Positions 29,301 through 37,378 of a stretch of DNA of 64,000 nucleotides are shown in pieces. The stretch is from assembly GCF_006738645.1 (NCBI RefSeq), contig NZ_AP019700.1, positions 4,446,001-4,510,000 of the forward strand. Reading direction: 5' to 3'. Each line of letters starts with the position of its first letter. Within the stretch, counting starts at the first letter, position 1. Source of the stretch: Stella humosa (lineage in GTDB: Bacteria > Pseudomonadota > Alphaproteobacteria > ATCC43930 > Allostellaceae). The notes below the pieces were generated by a model. That model worked only from the letters and a program-made list of their open reading frames with translations, made no database searches and was not told the DNA's origin. The translations under genes and the position numbers were made by a program.

Positions 29301-29868
29301 GGACGATGAGCGGGATGTCCTCGCGGCCGGCCTCGCTGCGCGCGCGCTTGGCGCCGTTCACGGCGGCCTTGATCTGCAACGGGTCCTGGCAGGTCTCGAT
29401 CAGGAAGGCATCCACCCCGCCGGCCACCAGGCCCGCGCACTGGATCGCGAGTGCGTCCTCCAGCGTCTGGTAGGGCGCATGGCCCAGGCTGGGCAGGCGC
29501 GTGCCGGGGCCGATCGAGCCCAGCACGAAGCGCGGGCGGCCACCGGCCAGCCATGGCTCGATCGCCTCGTGCGCCAGTTCGCCGGCCCGCTTGTTCAACT
29601 CGAAGGCACGCTCGGCGATGCCGAACTCGGCCAGCGTCACCGGCGAGCCGCCGAAGCTGTTGGTCAGCACGCAGTCGGCGCCGGCCGCCAGGTAGCCGTC
29701 ATGGATCAGCCGCACCACGTCCGGCCGGCTGTCGTTCAGGATCTCGGTGCAGTTCTCCAGCCCGGCATAGTCGCGGTCGGTATCGAGGTCGAGCGACTGC
29801 ACGCGCGAGCCCATGGCGCCGTCGCACAGCAGGATCGATTCCGAGAGCGCGGTCAGGAAATCCGTCAT
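26362..29868 (-). CDS. metH: Cobalamin-dependent methionine synthase (MetH)
   Basis: MetH methylates homocysteine with methyl-tetrahydrofolate through cobalamin. The 1168-residue protein is complete. The homocysteine-binding domain has the zinc cysteines in LNCATG and GGCCGTGNEH. The pterin-binding domain begins around residue 350 (AFLAIGERCNANG). The B12-binding domain holds DVHDIGKN near residue 735. The AdoMet-activation domain follows to the end (CYGYWRC, YPACPNL). The ATG at 29868 overlaps the metF stop as ATGA. The frame is open upstream, but only as metF read in another phase. It needs the neighbouring metF product as its methyl donor. Confidence 0.97.
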   Translation of the reverse strand: MTDFLTALSESILLCDGAMGSRVQSLDLDTDRDYAGLENCTEILNDSRPDVVRLIHDGYLAAGADCVLTNSFGGSPVTLAEFGIAERAFELNKRAGELAHEAIEPWLAGGRPRFVLGSIGPGTRLPSLGHAPYQTLEDALAIQCAGLVAGGVDAFLIETCQDPLQIKAAVNGAKRARSEAGREDIPLIVQVTVETTGTLLVGTDIAAAATIIRALDVPVMGLNCATGPQEMSEHVRWLSQNWPGPISIQPNAGLPELVDGKTHYPLAPGDLAKWLARFIEEDGIGMVGGCCGTGNEHIAALDAMLRGRAAGGRARPAPAKRTVHWVPSLASLYGQVSLRQENAFLAIGERCNANGSKKFRELQEAGDWDGCVEMGREQQREGSHALDICTAFVGRDEIAEMTEVVTRMRGAVNTPLVIDSTETPVLEHALKLYGGKPIINSINFEDGEGHAAERLRLAKRFGAAVIALTIDEEGMAKDVDSKLRIAHRLHDFARSFGLPSSDLLFDPLTFTIATGNEDDRKLGLWTLEGIERIARELPECQIILGLSNISFGLNAASRTILNSVFLDHAMKRGMTGAIVHASKIVPLHKIPEEEVRVAEDLIYDRRREGYDPLQAFIALFENRKAAQAVKKVRSEKVEERLSQRIVDGERLGLEDDLALAMQTHKPLDIINNFLLDGMKVVGELFGAGKMQLPFVLQSAETMKRAVACLEPHMEKIEGQEKGTIVLATVKGDVHDIGKNLVDIILTNNGYKVVNLGIKQPIANILAAVGEHHADAIGMSGLLVKSTVVMRENLAEMKRNGIGVPVLLGGAALTRKYVEEDCTSIYTDGRVAYARDAFDGLDLMNKVMTGTFDGHLAQVAGKRKGRPTNTKRVLGQAAEPRAMRPVDSEEIRLRRAELHRDTPVPVPPFWGPRTIARVPVAALVPYLNDRMLYQFHWGYRKDGRTLEEFMAWAQQELKPTLKRMLDIVQQQDILLPQACYGYWRCAAEGDAVVLFGDDGATEVARFDLPRQNREGGLCIADFFRTRDQTTPDTRDVIGLQVVTVGQKASDVAREWFADNRYQDYLYLHGLGVEMAEAMAEYVHKRIRAELGFGHEDSREMDRLLQQGYRGSRYSFGYPACPNLHDQVALLRLLGGEQIGITLSDEDQLEPEQSTSAIVVHHPQAKYFSV

Positions 29869-30794
29869 GGCGTTGCCTCCGGCGCGGGCGGCGATCCCGC
29901 GGGCGGGCGCACCCCCAGGATATGGCAGATGGCGAAGCTGAGGTCGGCGCGGTTCAACGTATAGAAATGGAACTCCCGCACCCCGCCCGCCTGCAACGCG
30001 CGCACCTGCTCGGCCGCCACGGTGGCGGCCACCAGGCGGCGGGTCTCCGGGTCGCGGTCCAGCCCCTCGAACTGCTGCCCGAGCCAATCGGGCACGGCCG
30101 CCCCGCAGGCGCCCGCGAACTTGCAGACCTGGCCGAAATTGGTCACGGGCAGGATGCCGGCCACGATCGGCACGGTGATGCCGGCGGCGCGCACCCGGTC
30201 GCGGAAGCGGAAATAGACCGCCGGGTCGAAGAAGAACTGGGTGATGGCGCGGGTGGCGCCGGCGTCGATCTTGCGCCGCAGGTTGTCGAGGTCGGTGGCG
30301 GCGTCCGGCGCCTCCGGGTGGGTCTCGGGATAGGCCGCGACCGTCACCTCGAAATCGCCCACGCGCCGCAGCCCGGCCACCAGGTCGGCCGCGAAGCCGT
30401 AGCCGCCGGGATGAGGCGCATAGGCGCCGCTATCGGCCGGCGCATCGCCGCGCAGGGCCACGACATGGCGGATGCCGGCGTCCCAGTACTGGCGCGCGAC
30501 GGCGTCGATCTCGTCGCGGGTGGCGCCGACGCAGGTCAGGTGGGCGGCCGGCTCCAGCGTCGTCTCGCGGCGGATGCGGGCGACGGTGGCGTGCGTGCGC
30601 TCCCGCGTCGTGCCGCCGGCGCCGTAGGTGACCGACACGAAGCGCGGGGCGAGCGGCGCCAGGCGCTCCACCGTTTCCCACAGGCGCGCCTCCATGTCGG
30701 GCGTCTTGGGCGGGAAGAACTCGAACGACACGTCGACCGGGTTGGGTGCGCGGAGCGTTTCGGCCGGGCCGCGCACGGATGCAGGATCGGTCAA
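29865..30794 (-). CDS. metF: 5,10-methylenetetrahydrofolate reductase (MetF)
   Basis: MetF is a flavoenzyme that makes 5-methyl-THF for MetH. The 309-residue product has the family start VSFEFFPPKTPDME near residue 18, then FVSVTYGAGG and HLTCVGATRDEI. The segment ITQFFFDPAVYFRFRDR lies near 195, and GILPVTNFGQVCKFAGACG near 222. No ATG fits; the TTG at 30794 overlaps the stop of the upstream ArsR-methyltransferase gene (TTGA). The C-terminus overlaps metH. The three genes are one tightly coupled unit. Confidence 0.95.
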   Translation of the reverse strand: MTDPASVRGPAETLRAPNPVDVSFEFFPPKTPDMEARLWETVERLAPLAPRFVSVTYGAGGTTRERTHATVARIRRETTLEPAAHLTCVGATRDEIDAVARQYWDAGIRHVVALRGDAPADSGAYAPHPGGYGFAADLVAGLRRVGDFEVTVAAYPETHPEAPDAATDLDNLRRKIDAGATRAITQFFFDPAVYFRFRDRVRAAGITVPIVAGILPVTNFGQVCKFAGACGAAVPDWLGQQFEGLDRDPETRRLVAATVAAEQVRALQAGGVREFHFYTLNRADLSFAICHILGVRPPAGSPPAPEATP

Positions 30795-31780
30795 TGGGGC
30801 AGTCCTCGATTGGCGGCAGGCGCCGCATGGGGCTTGGTCGCGGGGGCATCGCCGCGCGGGCGGCGGGCGGGCCACAGCACGACGGTAAGCGGGTCGCCCG
30901 GCAGGCGGAGCGGCGTCGCCGGCTCCAGCCCGGCGGCGCGCAGCCAATGGGCGATCTCGGCATCGGAAAAGCCGAGCCGGCGATGGGCATGCTCGCTGCG
31001 GAGCTGGTCCAGCTCGTGGGGGGCGAAGTCGGCGATGATCAGGCGGCCGCCCGGTCGCAGCACGCGGGCGGCCTCGGCGATGGCCTCGCCCGGATCGTCC
31101 AGATAGTGCAGCACCTGGTGGATGGTGACGGCGTCGAACGAGCCCGCCGCCATCGGGAGCTGGTAGGCATCGGCGAAGCGGACCTGGCAATGGCGCAGGT
31201 CGGCGCGCTCCAGGTTGGCCCTGGCCATGCCCAGCATGTCGCGCGAGCTGTCGACGCCGACCGCCCGCACGCCGCGCCGGCCCAGCAACTCGACGATGCG
31301 GCCCGTGCCGGTGCCTACGTCCAGGAGATCCCCCACCTCCGGCAGGGGCAGGAGTTGCAGCAGGGCGGCCTCGACCTCGCGCTCGTCGACATAGAGCGAG
31401 CGGACGCGGTCCCAGGTGGCGGCGTTGGCGCGGAAATAGGCCGCCGCCATCTCCGCCCGGTTGGCCTTCACCGCCGACAGGCGCTGCAGGTCGCGGGCGA
31501 CGGTCTCGTCGGTGTCGGGAATGCGGTCGACCAGCATGCGCGCCAGGTCGCCGGCGCCCGGGCCGGCGGCGACGCGGAAAAAGGCCCAGGTGCCCTCGCG
31601 GAAGCGGTCCAGCAGCCCCGCCTCGCACAGCAGCTTCAGGTGGCGCGAGACGCGCGGCTGGCTCTGCCCCAGGATCTGCGTCAGTTCGCTGACCGTCAGC
31701 TCGCCATGGGCACAAAGCGCCAGGACCCGCAGCCGGGTCGGCTCTGCCGCCGCACGCAACCCATTCAGCAGATGCTCCAT
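30791..31780 (-). CDS. ArsR-type regulator fused to a SAM-dependent methyltransferase
   Basis: The 329-residue protein has an ArsR winged helix in residues 1-85 (LRAAAEPTRLRVLALCAHGEL, then SELTQILGQSQPRVSRHLKLL). A class I methyltransferase domain follows, with motif I LLDVGTGTGRIVELLG near residue 150 and VLRPGGRLIIADF near 240. ArsR regulators of this layout lie next to metF in many alphaproteobacteria and are thought to sense SAM or SAH. The ATG at 31780 has AAGAAAGG upstream; a longer start at 31804 is possible. The stop overlaps the metF TTG. Confidence 0.9.
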   Translation of the reverse strand: MEHLLNGLRAAAEPTRLRVLALCAHGELTVSELTQILGQSQPRVSRHLKLLCEAGLLDRFREGTWAFFRVAAGPGAGDLARMLVDRIPDTDETVARDLQRLSAVKANRAEMAAAYFRANAATWDRVRSLYVDEREVEAALLQLLPLPEVGDLLDVGTGTGRIVELLGRRGVRAVGVDSSRDMLGMARANLERADLRHCQVRFADAYQLPMAAGSFDAVTIHQVLHYLDDPGEAIAEAARVLRPGGRLIIADFAPHELDQLRSEHAHRRLGFSDAEIAHWLRAAGLEPATPLRLPGDPLTVVLWPARRPRGDAPATKPHAAPAANRGLPH

Positions 31781-31799
31781 CGACCGCCTTTCTTGCAGA

Positions 31800-31824
31800 G
31801 ACATATAAACATGACTTTATGTCT
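31800..31824. promoter_or_regulatory. Candidate operator for the ArsR-methyltransferase / metF / metH unit
   Basis: ATAAA-N6-TTTAT (31805-31809 and 31816-31820) is a perfect inverted repeat. It lies inside an imperfect GACATA ... TATGTC pair (31800-31805 and 31818-31823), immediately upstream of the ArsR gene. Its length and A+T content fit an ArsR-dimer site; control by the adjacent ArsR protein is inference. Confidence 0.55.
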
Positions 31825-32021
31825 TGTTCAAGACGTCCGTGCCGGCGCGCCATGCAGATCGGCCACACCGATCCCGCATCGCACCATGTCGGAGAGGGGC
31901 CGGACTGGCGAAACCCCAGGGCATGTGTTAGCTGGTTGTGGAGATGGGTATTGGTGGCGACAGCGCGAGCGGCGGCGCCCCGGAACCCGGCTTCACATCC
32001 AGCGATCGAGCGGTCCACGGC

Positions 32022-32789
32022 ATGGCGGCAATGACACGGGCGACGAGCGGGGCCTGGCGATGGATCGGCCTGCCTGCGGCGACGCTGATCCTGGCTTGCG
32101 CAGCGCTGGTCGCCACCCTGGCGCCGCTGCCGGCCGCCGCCCAGGATGCCGGCGACGAGGACCCGCTGGAGGGCATCAACCGCGCCGTCTACGACTTCAA
32201 CCGGGTGCTGGACGGTCTGCTGCTGAAGCCGGCGGCGATGATCTATCGCGGCGTCCTGCCCGAGGAGGTGCGCGACGGCGTGCGCAACGTGCTGGACAAC
32301 CTCCAGGGCCCGGTGATCCTGGTCAACGACCTGCTGCAGGGCGAGACCAAGCGCGCCCAGATCACGGCCGAGCGCTTCGCGATCAACTCCACCGTCGGCG
32401 TGCTCGGCATCTTCGACGTGGCCAAGGGCTATGGCCGCTACAAGCACAGCGAGGATTTCGGCCAGACGATGGGCACCTGGGGCGTCGGCGACGGCCCCTA
32501 CCTGATGCTGCCGCTGCTGGGTCCGTCCAATCCGCGCGACCTGACCGGGCTGGTGGTCGATTCCTTCGTGATCGACCCCTGGGGGCACATCGCGCGCGCC
32601 AACGATGCCGACTGGTTCACCTATACCCGGCTCGGCCTCAATTTCGTCGACACGCGCGCCCGCAACATCGAAGCGCTGGACGACATCGAGCGGAACCAGA
32701 TCGATCCCTACTCGTTCATCCGGACGACCTGGCGCCAGCGCCGCGCCAACGAGATCCTGAACGGACGGCCGGCCCCGGCCGGGCGTTGA
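32022..32789 (+). CDS. mlaA: MlaA (VacJ)-family outer-membrane phospholipid-transport protein
   Basis: MlaA removes misplaced phospholipids from the outer leaflet and passes them to MlaC. The 255-residue protein has a signal peptide ending near LPAAAQ. It then has the family core EDPLEGINRAVYDFNRVLDG, NVLDNLQGPVILVNDLLQG, FAINSTVGVLGIFDVA and FGQTMGTWGVGDGPYLMLPLLGPS. An ILAC sequence lies in the signal region, but the second position is not ideal for a lipobox, so lipidation is uncertain. The ATG at 32022 is preferred; the frame is open to 31938. mlaC follows after 31 bases. Confidence 0.94.
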   Translation: MAAMTRATSGAWRWIGLPAATLILACAALVATLAPLPAAAQDAGDEDPLEGINRAVYDFNRVLDGLLLKPAAMIYRGVLPEEVRDGVRNVLDNLQGPVILVNDLLQGETKRAQITAERFAINSTVGVLGIFDVAKGYGRYKHSEDFGQTMGTWGVGDGPYLMLPLLGPSNPRDLTGLVVDSFVIDPWGHIARANDADWFTYTRLGLNFVDTRARNIEALDDIERNQIDPYSFIRTTWRQRRANEILNGRPAPAGR

Positions 32790-32820
32790 CCTTCCCCCGC
32801 TGACGAAAGGAGCGCCTTTC

Positions 32821-33408
32821 ATGCGCGCCCTCACCCGAATTTTCGTCATCCTCGCCGGCGTGCTCGTGCTGCCGGTAGCCCAGCCGGCCCTGGCGGAGAC
32901 GCCCAAGGCGCTGGTCGAGTCCCTGGGCGACAAGGCCATCCGCCAGCTGACCGGCACTGTCGCGCGGCCGGAACGCGAGGCCCGCTTCCAGAACCTGCTG
33001 ACCGCCGGTTTCGATATCCACGCGATCGGCCGCTTCACGCTCGGCCGCTACTGGAACCAGGCCAATCCGGCCCAGCAGGCCGAGTACCTGAAGCTGTTCG
33101 AGAAGTTCATCGTGCAGGCCTATGCCGCCCGCTTCGCGGAGTATTCGGGCGAGCAGTTCCGCGTCGTCGGCGAACGCCCGGATGGCGAGGTGACGATCGT
33201 CCAGAGCGAGGTCTTCAAGCCTGGCAACCCGCCGGCGCGCGTCGAGTGGCGCGTGCGCCACGGCGGCCAGCCCAAGATCGTCGACGTCGTGGTCGAGGGC
33301 ATCAGCATGGCCGTGACCCAGCGCTCGGAATTCGCGGCCGTCATCAGCCGTGGCGGCGGCAATGTCGACAGCCTGCTGACGGCACTACGCCAGAAGACCG
33401 GCAGCTAG
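32821..33408 (+). CDS. mlaC: MlaC-family periplasmic phospholipid-binding protein
   Basis: MlaC ferries phospholipid between the MlaA complex and the inner-membrane MlaFEDB transporter. The 195-residue protein has a clear signal peptide (LTRIFVILAGVLVLPVAQPALA). The family core contains FDIHAIGRFTLGRYWNQA, LKLFEKFIVQAYAARFAEYSGE and VVVEGISMAVTQRSEFAAVI. The ATG at 32821 follows an AAAGGAGC site. The permease genes mlaE, mlaF and mlaD are not nearby. A strong hairpin lies 33 bases after the stop. Confidence 0.95.
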   Translation: MRALTRIFVILAGVLVLPVAQPALAETPKALVESLGDKAIRQLTGTVARPEREARFQNLLTAGFDIHAIGRFTLGRYWNQANPAQQAEYLKLFEKFIVQAYAARFAEYSGEQFRVVGERPDGEVTIVQSEVFKPGNPPARVEWRVRHGGQPKIVDVVVEGISMAVTQRSEFAAVISRGGGNVDSLLTALRQKTGS

Positions 33409-33440
33409 CCCCACCCACCGGATTCGCTAGAATCGCAGCT

Positions 33441-33477
33441 CAGGGCTCGACGGCGGGTTGCCCGTCTTCGAGCCCTG
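33441..33477 (+). terminator. Hairpin after mlaC, probable terminator
   Basis: CAGGGCTCGA (33441-33450) pairs perfectly with TCGAGCCCTG (33468-33477), with an inner CGGG/CCCG pair, and TCTTTCCCTT follows about 10 bases later. It separates the mla genes from the TRAP operon. Confidence 0.6.
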
Positions 33478-33577
33478 TGGCACCGTCTTTCCCTTGGAAC
33501 GCTAGAAATAGCGCAGCCGTCCAACAGGCCCCTGCATGATCCGGGGCCCGGCAGGACACGAAAGGGGAGACGTCGAG

Positions 33578-34567
33578 ATGAAGATCGGGGCTTGGCTGGC
33601 CGCAGCCGCCACATTCGCGCTCGCCGCCACCGCCGGTGCGCAGGAAATCAAGATTTCCCACCAGTGGCGGCAGAACACCGATGGACGGGACCAGGCGACA
33701 CGCCTCTTCGTGCGGGAAGTGAACGCGCGCGATCCCAGCCTGAAGTTCCGCATCTATCCCAACCGCTCGCTCGTCAGTAACCCGACCAGCCAGATCGACG
33801 GCATGCAGGACGGCACGCTGGAGATGGCGGTCTATCCGCTCGTCTATGCCACCGGCAAGGTGCCGGAGTTCTCGATCACCATCATGCCCGGCACGGTCGG
33901 CAGCATCGACCAGGCGATGAAGGTGAAGAACACCCCCTTCTACGACAAGCTCCAGGAAATCTGCGCCCAGAACGGCATCCGCGTCATCACCTGGTGGTGG
34001 ACGCCGGGCGGCTTCGCCACCAAGGACCGCGAGATCAAGGGGCCCGATTCGGTGAAGGGCCTGCGCATGCGCGCGGCCGACCCCTATTTCGAACTGATGC
34101 TGAAGGACCTCGGCGCCTCGGTGCAGTCGATGCCATCGACCGAAATCTATCCCGCCCTGCAGTCGGGCGTGCTGGACGGGCTGCTCACCTCGTCGGAGAG
34201 CTTCGTCAGCATGAAGATCTTCGAGCAGACCAAGCACGCCACGGCGGGCGGCGACTACACGCTGTTCATGCTGCTGCAGCCGCTGGTCATGTCCAAGCAG
34301 CATTGGGACAAGCTGACGCCCGCCCAGCAGAAGGCCTTCGACGAGGCCGCCGTGGTCAGCGAGAAATTCTTCAACGGCCTCCAGCAGGAAGCGTCGGAGA
34401 AGATGGTCGAGACCTTCAAGAAGAACAACAACGCCGTCCGCTCGATGACCAAGGCGGAATACGACGCCTGGGTCGAGATCGCGCGGACCAAGGCTTGGCC
34501 GGCCTTCGCCCAGAACACCAAGCAGGGCAAGGAACTGCTCGACCTCCTCCAGGCGGCGCTGAAGTAG
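33578..34567 (+). CDS. TRAP transporter substrate-binding protein (DctP family)
   Basis: The 329-residue periplasmic receptor has a signal peptide (AAAATFALAATAGA, cleaved near residue 20). The mature DctP-fold domain has GPDSVKGLRMRAADPYFELM near residue 155, which holds the conserved arginine contacting substrate carboxylates. Next comes IYPALQSGVLDGLLTSSESF near 190. The ATG at 33578 follows AAAGGGGAG; an upstream ATG at 33536 would spoil the signal peptide. It is first of a three-gene TRAP operon. The substrate is probably an organic acid but cannot be specified. Confidence 0.93.
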   Translation: MKIGAWLAAAATFALAATAGAQEIKISHQWRQNTDGRDQATRLFVREVNARDPSLKFRIYPNRSLVSNPTSQIDGMQDGTLEMAVYPLVYATGKVPEFSITIMPGTVGSIDQAMKVKNTPFYDKLQEICAQNGIRVITWWWTPGGFATKDREIKGPDSVKGLRMRAADPYFELMLKDLGASVQSMPSTEIYPALQSGVLDGLLTSSESFVSMKIFEQTKHATAGGDYTLFMLLQPLVMSKQHWDKLTPAQQKAFDEAAVVSEKFFNGLQQEASEKMVETFKKNNNAVRSMTKAEYDAWVEIARTKAWPAFAQNTKQGKELLDLLQAALK

Positions 34568-34580
34568 CTTACCCGAGACC

Positions 34581-34610
34581 GGCCGGGCCGCCGTCGACCG
34601 GCGCCCGGCC
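34581..34610 (+). repeat. Stem-loop between the TRAP receptor and membrane genes
   Basis: GGCCGGGC (34581-34588) pairs with GCCCGGCC (34603-34610) around a 14-nt loop, with no T-run. A hairpin between receptor and permease genes is often taken to slow decay or partly stop transcription, giving more receptor than permease. Confidence 0.45.
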
Positions 34611-34634
34611 CCACCCGCCGGCAGAGCCCCTCCC

Positions 34635-35126
34635 ATGCAGAGTTTCATCCGCATCCTCGACCGCGTGGCCCTGATCTGTGCCGTCGCGGCTGCGATTCTG
34701 GTCGCCCTGGCCGTGGTCATCATCACCTGGATGATCTTCTGGCGCGCCGCCGGCAACTCGGCCTTCTGGGAGATCGAGGCCTCGGTCTTCCTGTCGATCG
34801 CCGCGATCTTCCTGGCCTCGCCCTATACGCTGCGAACCAAGGGGCATGTGTCGGTCGACCTGCTGGAGGCGATCCTGCCCGACGCCTTCACCCGGCCGTT
34901 GCGCGTCTTCGCCATGCTGATGGTGGCCGCCGTCTCGGCCTACCTGGTTTGGGAAGGCGGCAAGATGGCCCTGATGGCGCTGCATGAGGGCGAGCGCACG
35001 CCCAGCATGTGGGCGCCGCTGAAATGGCCCATCTATGCCGCCATGCCGATCGGCATGGCACTGACCTGCCTCCAGGCGATCGCCGAGATCGCCCGCATGC
35101 GCCTCTCGCCCCCGGATGCCCGATGA
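34635..35126 (+). CDS. TRAP transporter small membrane subunit (DctQ family)
   Basis: The 163-residue protein has four hydrophobic segments. The first is near residues 12-38; FWEIEASVFLSIAAIFLASPYTLRTKGHVSVDLL follows near 50-80, in order. The RTKGHVSVDLL segment is the usual DctQ signature. The stop overlaps the start of the large permease gene (ATGA at 35123-35126). The function follows from the operon: it supports the DctM channel subunit in sodium-driven uptake. Confidence 0.92.
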   Translation: MQSFIRILDRVALICAVAAAILVALAVVIITWMIFWRAAGNSAFWEIEASVFLSIAAIFLASPYTLRTKGHVSVDLLEAILPDAFTRPLRVFAMLMVAAVSAYLVWEGGKMALMALHEGERTPSMWAPLKWPIYAAMPIGMALTCLQAIAEIARMRLSPPDAR

Positions 35127-36442
35127 GCGAACTCGAGATCGGCTGGCTGCTGTTCGGCGTCACCACGCTCGTCCTCTTCTCGGGCGTGCCCATCGCCTTC
35201 GGCCTGCTGGCGGTATCGATCGGCTTCCTGCTGATCTTCGCCGGGCCGGCCAGCCTGGCCGCCGTCGGCCGCACCTTCTTCGAGGAGATGGCGAGCTTCG
35301 TCCTCCTCACCATCCCCATGTTCATTCTGCTGGGGGCGGCGATCGGCGTTTCGCGCGCGGGCGCCGACATCTATGAATCGCTGCATCGCTGGCTGTCGCG
35401 GGTGCCGGGCGGGCTGGTGATCGCCAACATCCTGGCCTGCGGCATGTTCTCGGCCGTCTGCGGCTCCAGCCCGGCGACGGCAGCGGCCATCGGCAAGGTC
35501 GGCATCCCCGAAATGCTGCGGCGTGGCTATCCGCCGACGCTCGCCACCGGCTCGATCTGCGCCGGCGGCACGCTGGGCATCCTGATCCCGCCTTCGGTCA
35601 CCCTCATCCTCTACGGCATCGCGACCGAGACCTCGATCGGCCGCCTCTTCCTGGCCGGCGTCATCCCCGGCTTCCTTCTGGTGGTGCTGTTCGCCGCCTA
35701 TGCCTGGATCTACAGCCTCCTGTCGGCGGCCGGCAGCTCGCTGCGGTCCAGCGAGCGCTTCTCCCTGCGCGAGAAGATGGACGGGCTCGGCCGGGTGATG
35801 CCGTTCCTGGTCATCATGGTGGTGATCGCGGTCGCCATGTATGGCGGCTGGGCGACCCCGTCGGAGATCGCCGCGCTGTCGGCATTCCTGGCGCTATTGC
35901 TGGTCTTCGTCATCTACCGCGCCACTTCGCCGCAGGAAGTCTGGGCGATCTTCAGCGACACGGTCCGCGAATCCACCATGATCATCATGATCATCGGTGC
36001 GGCCGGCCTGTTCGGCTACATGATGTCGCTCCTGTACATCACCCAGACGATGGCCGACGCCCTCGTCGCCTGGAACCTGGACCGTTGGACGCTTCTGCTC
36101 TTCTTCAACGTGCTGCTGCTGATCCTCGGCTGCTTCCTGCCGCCGGTCGCCATCATCCTGATGACCATGCCGATCCTGCAGCCGGTGCTGGAGGGCAACG
36201 ACTTCAACCTCATCTGGTTCGGCATCCTGCTGACGATCAACATGGAGGTGGGGCTGATCACGCCACCGGTCGGACTCAACCTCTATGTCATCCGTGGCGT
36301 GGCGCCCCAGGTGCCGCTGACCCAGGTGCTGGCGGGCTCGATGCCGTTCGTCGTGATCATGCTGCTGTTCATGGTGCTGCTCTGCATCTTCCCGCAGATC
36401 GCGCTGTGGCTGCCCAACACGCTGATGGGTCCGGGAAGCTGA
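35123..36442 (+). CDS. TRAP transporter large permease subunit (DctM family)
   Basis: The 439-residue protein is the transport subunit of the TRAP system, with about 12 membrane segments. Family motifs are IPMFILLGAAIGVSRAG near residue 65, CGMFSAVCGSSPATAAAIGKV near 105 and CAGGTLGILIPPSVTLILYG near 150. The segment NMEVGLITPPVGLNLYVIRG lies near 373. The ATG at 35123 overlaps the DctQ stop; the frame extends upstream only as DctQ read in another phase. It closes the three-gene operon. Confidence 0.95.
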   Translation: MSELEIGWLLFGVTTLVLFSGVPIAFGLLAVSIGFLLIFAGPASLAAVGRTFFEEMASFVLLTIPMFILLGAAIGVSRAGADIYESLHRWLSRVPGGLVIANILACGMFSAVCGSSPATAAAIGKVGIPEMLRRGYPPTLATGSICAGGTLGILIPPSVTLILYGIATETSIGRLFLAGVIPGFLLVVLFAAYAWIYSLLSAAGSSLRSSERFSLREKMDGLGRVMPFLVIMVVIAVAMYGGWATPSEIAALSAFLALLLVFVIYRATSPQEVWAIFSDTVRESTMIIMIIGAAGLFGYMMSLLYITQTMADALVAWNLDRWTLLLFFNVLLLILGCFLPPVAIILMTMPILQPVLEGNDFNLIWFGILLTINMEVGLITPPVGLNLYVIRGVAPQVPLTQVLAGSMPFVVIMLLFMVLLCIFPQIALWLPNTLMGPGS

Positions 36443-36476
36443 CTCAGGGCGCACCGGCGCCCACGGGCGGCCGCCG

Positions 36477-37349
36477 GTGAGCGGCCGCGACCTTCTCATC
36501 GTCCTCCTCATCGTCACCGTCTGGGGCATGAACTTTCCGGTGGCCAAGCTCGGTTTCACCGAGCTGCCGCCGATCCTGCTGACTGCCTTCCGCTTCACGC
36601 TGGTGGCCGTCCTGCTGGTGCCATTCGTGCCCCGGCCACGCGGCCAGTACCGCCAGTTGCTGTTCCTGGCGACGGTGCTGGGCGGCGTCCATTTCAGCCT
36701 GATGTTCGTCGGCCTGTCGCGGCTGGATTCGGCCACCGTGGCGATCGCCAGCCAACTCACGGTGCCGTTCGCGGCCCTGCTGGCGGCCGTCGCCTTCAAG
36801 GACTATCTCGGCTGGCGGCGCACGCTCGGCATGGGCGTGGCCTTCGCCGGGGTGGCGGTGATGGCCGGCGAGCCGCGCATCCTGGCCGACCCCTGGCCGC
36901 TGCTGTGGGTCGTCATCGGCGCCTTCGCCTGGGCTGTCGCCAACATCCAGGTGAAGCGCATCGGCGCCATCGACGGGCTGGTGCTGAATGGCTGGATGGC
37001 CGCCTTCGCCGCGCCCCAGCTCCTGCTGGTCTCTTGGCTGGTGGAGGGCGATAGCTGGCACCGGGTGCAGTCGGCCGGGCTGGCGGGATTCGGCTCGGTC
37101 GTCTACATGGCGGTGATGGTGACGATCCTGGGCTATGGGCTGTGGTACCGCATCCTGCGCGCCTATCCGGTCAACATGGTGATGCCCTATACGCTGCTGG
37201 TGCCGGTGATCGGCGTCGTCGCCGGCATCGGCCTGCTGGGCGAGCCGCTGTCCGGGCCGATCGTGGTCGGCGGCGGCGCCACGCTGGTGGGCGTGGCCAT
37301 CATCGTCTGGCGGCGCCCCCGCCTGACCGACCAGCAGCCGCAGCCTTGA
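36477..37349 (+). CDS. EamA/DMT-superfamily transporter
   Basis: The 290-residue protein has ten predicted membrane helices in two EamA repeats, the first near residues 5-130 and the second near 140-275. VWGMNFPVAKLGFTELPPILL is the usual start. LDSATVAIASQLTVPFAALLAAVAF and MVMPYTLLVPVIGVV are matching helix pairs of the two halves. Relatives export amino acids or other metabolites; the substrate is unknown. The start is GTG 36477, 34 bases after the TRAP genes. Confidence 0.9.
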   Translation: MSGRDLLIVLLIVTVWGMNFPVAKLGFTELPPILLTAFRFTLVAVLLVPFVPRPRGQYRQLLFLATVLGGVHFSLMFVGLSRLDSATVAIASQLTVPFAALLAAVAFKDYLGWRRTLGMGVAFAGVAVMAGEPRILADPWPLLWVVIGAFAWAVANIQVKRIGAIDGLVLNGWMAAFAAPQLLLVSWLVEGDSWHRVQSAGLAGFGSVVYMAVMVTILGYGLWYRILRAYPVNMVMPYTLLVPVIGVVAGIGLLGEPLSGPIVVGGGATLVGVAIIVWRRPRLTDQQPQP

Positions 37350-37378
37350 GCGCGGCCGCCTTCTCGGGCAACGGCTCA

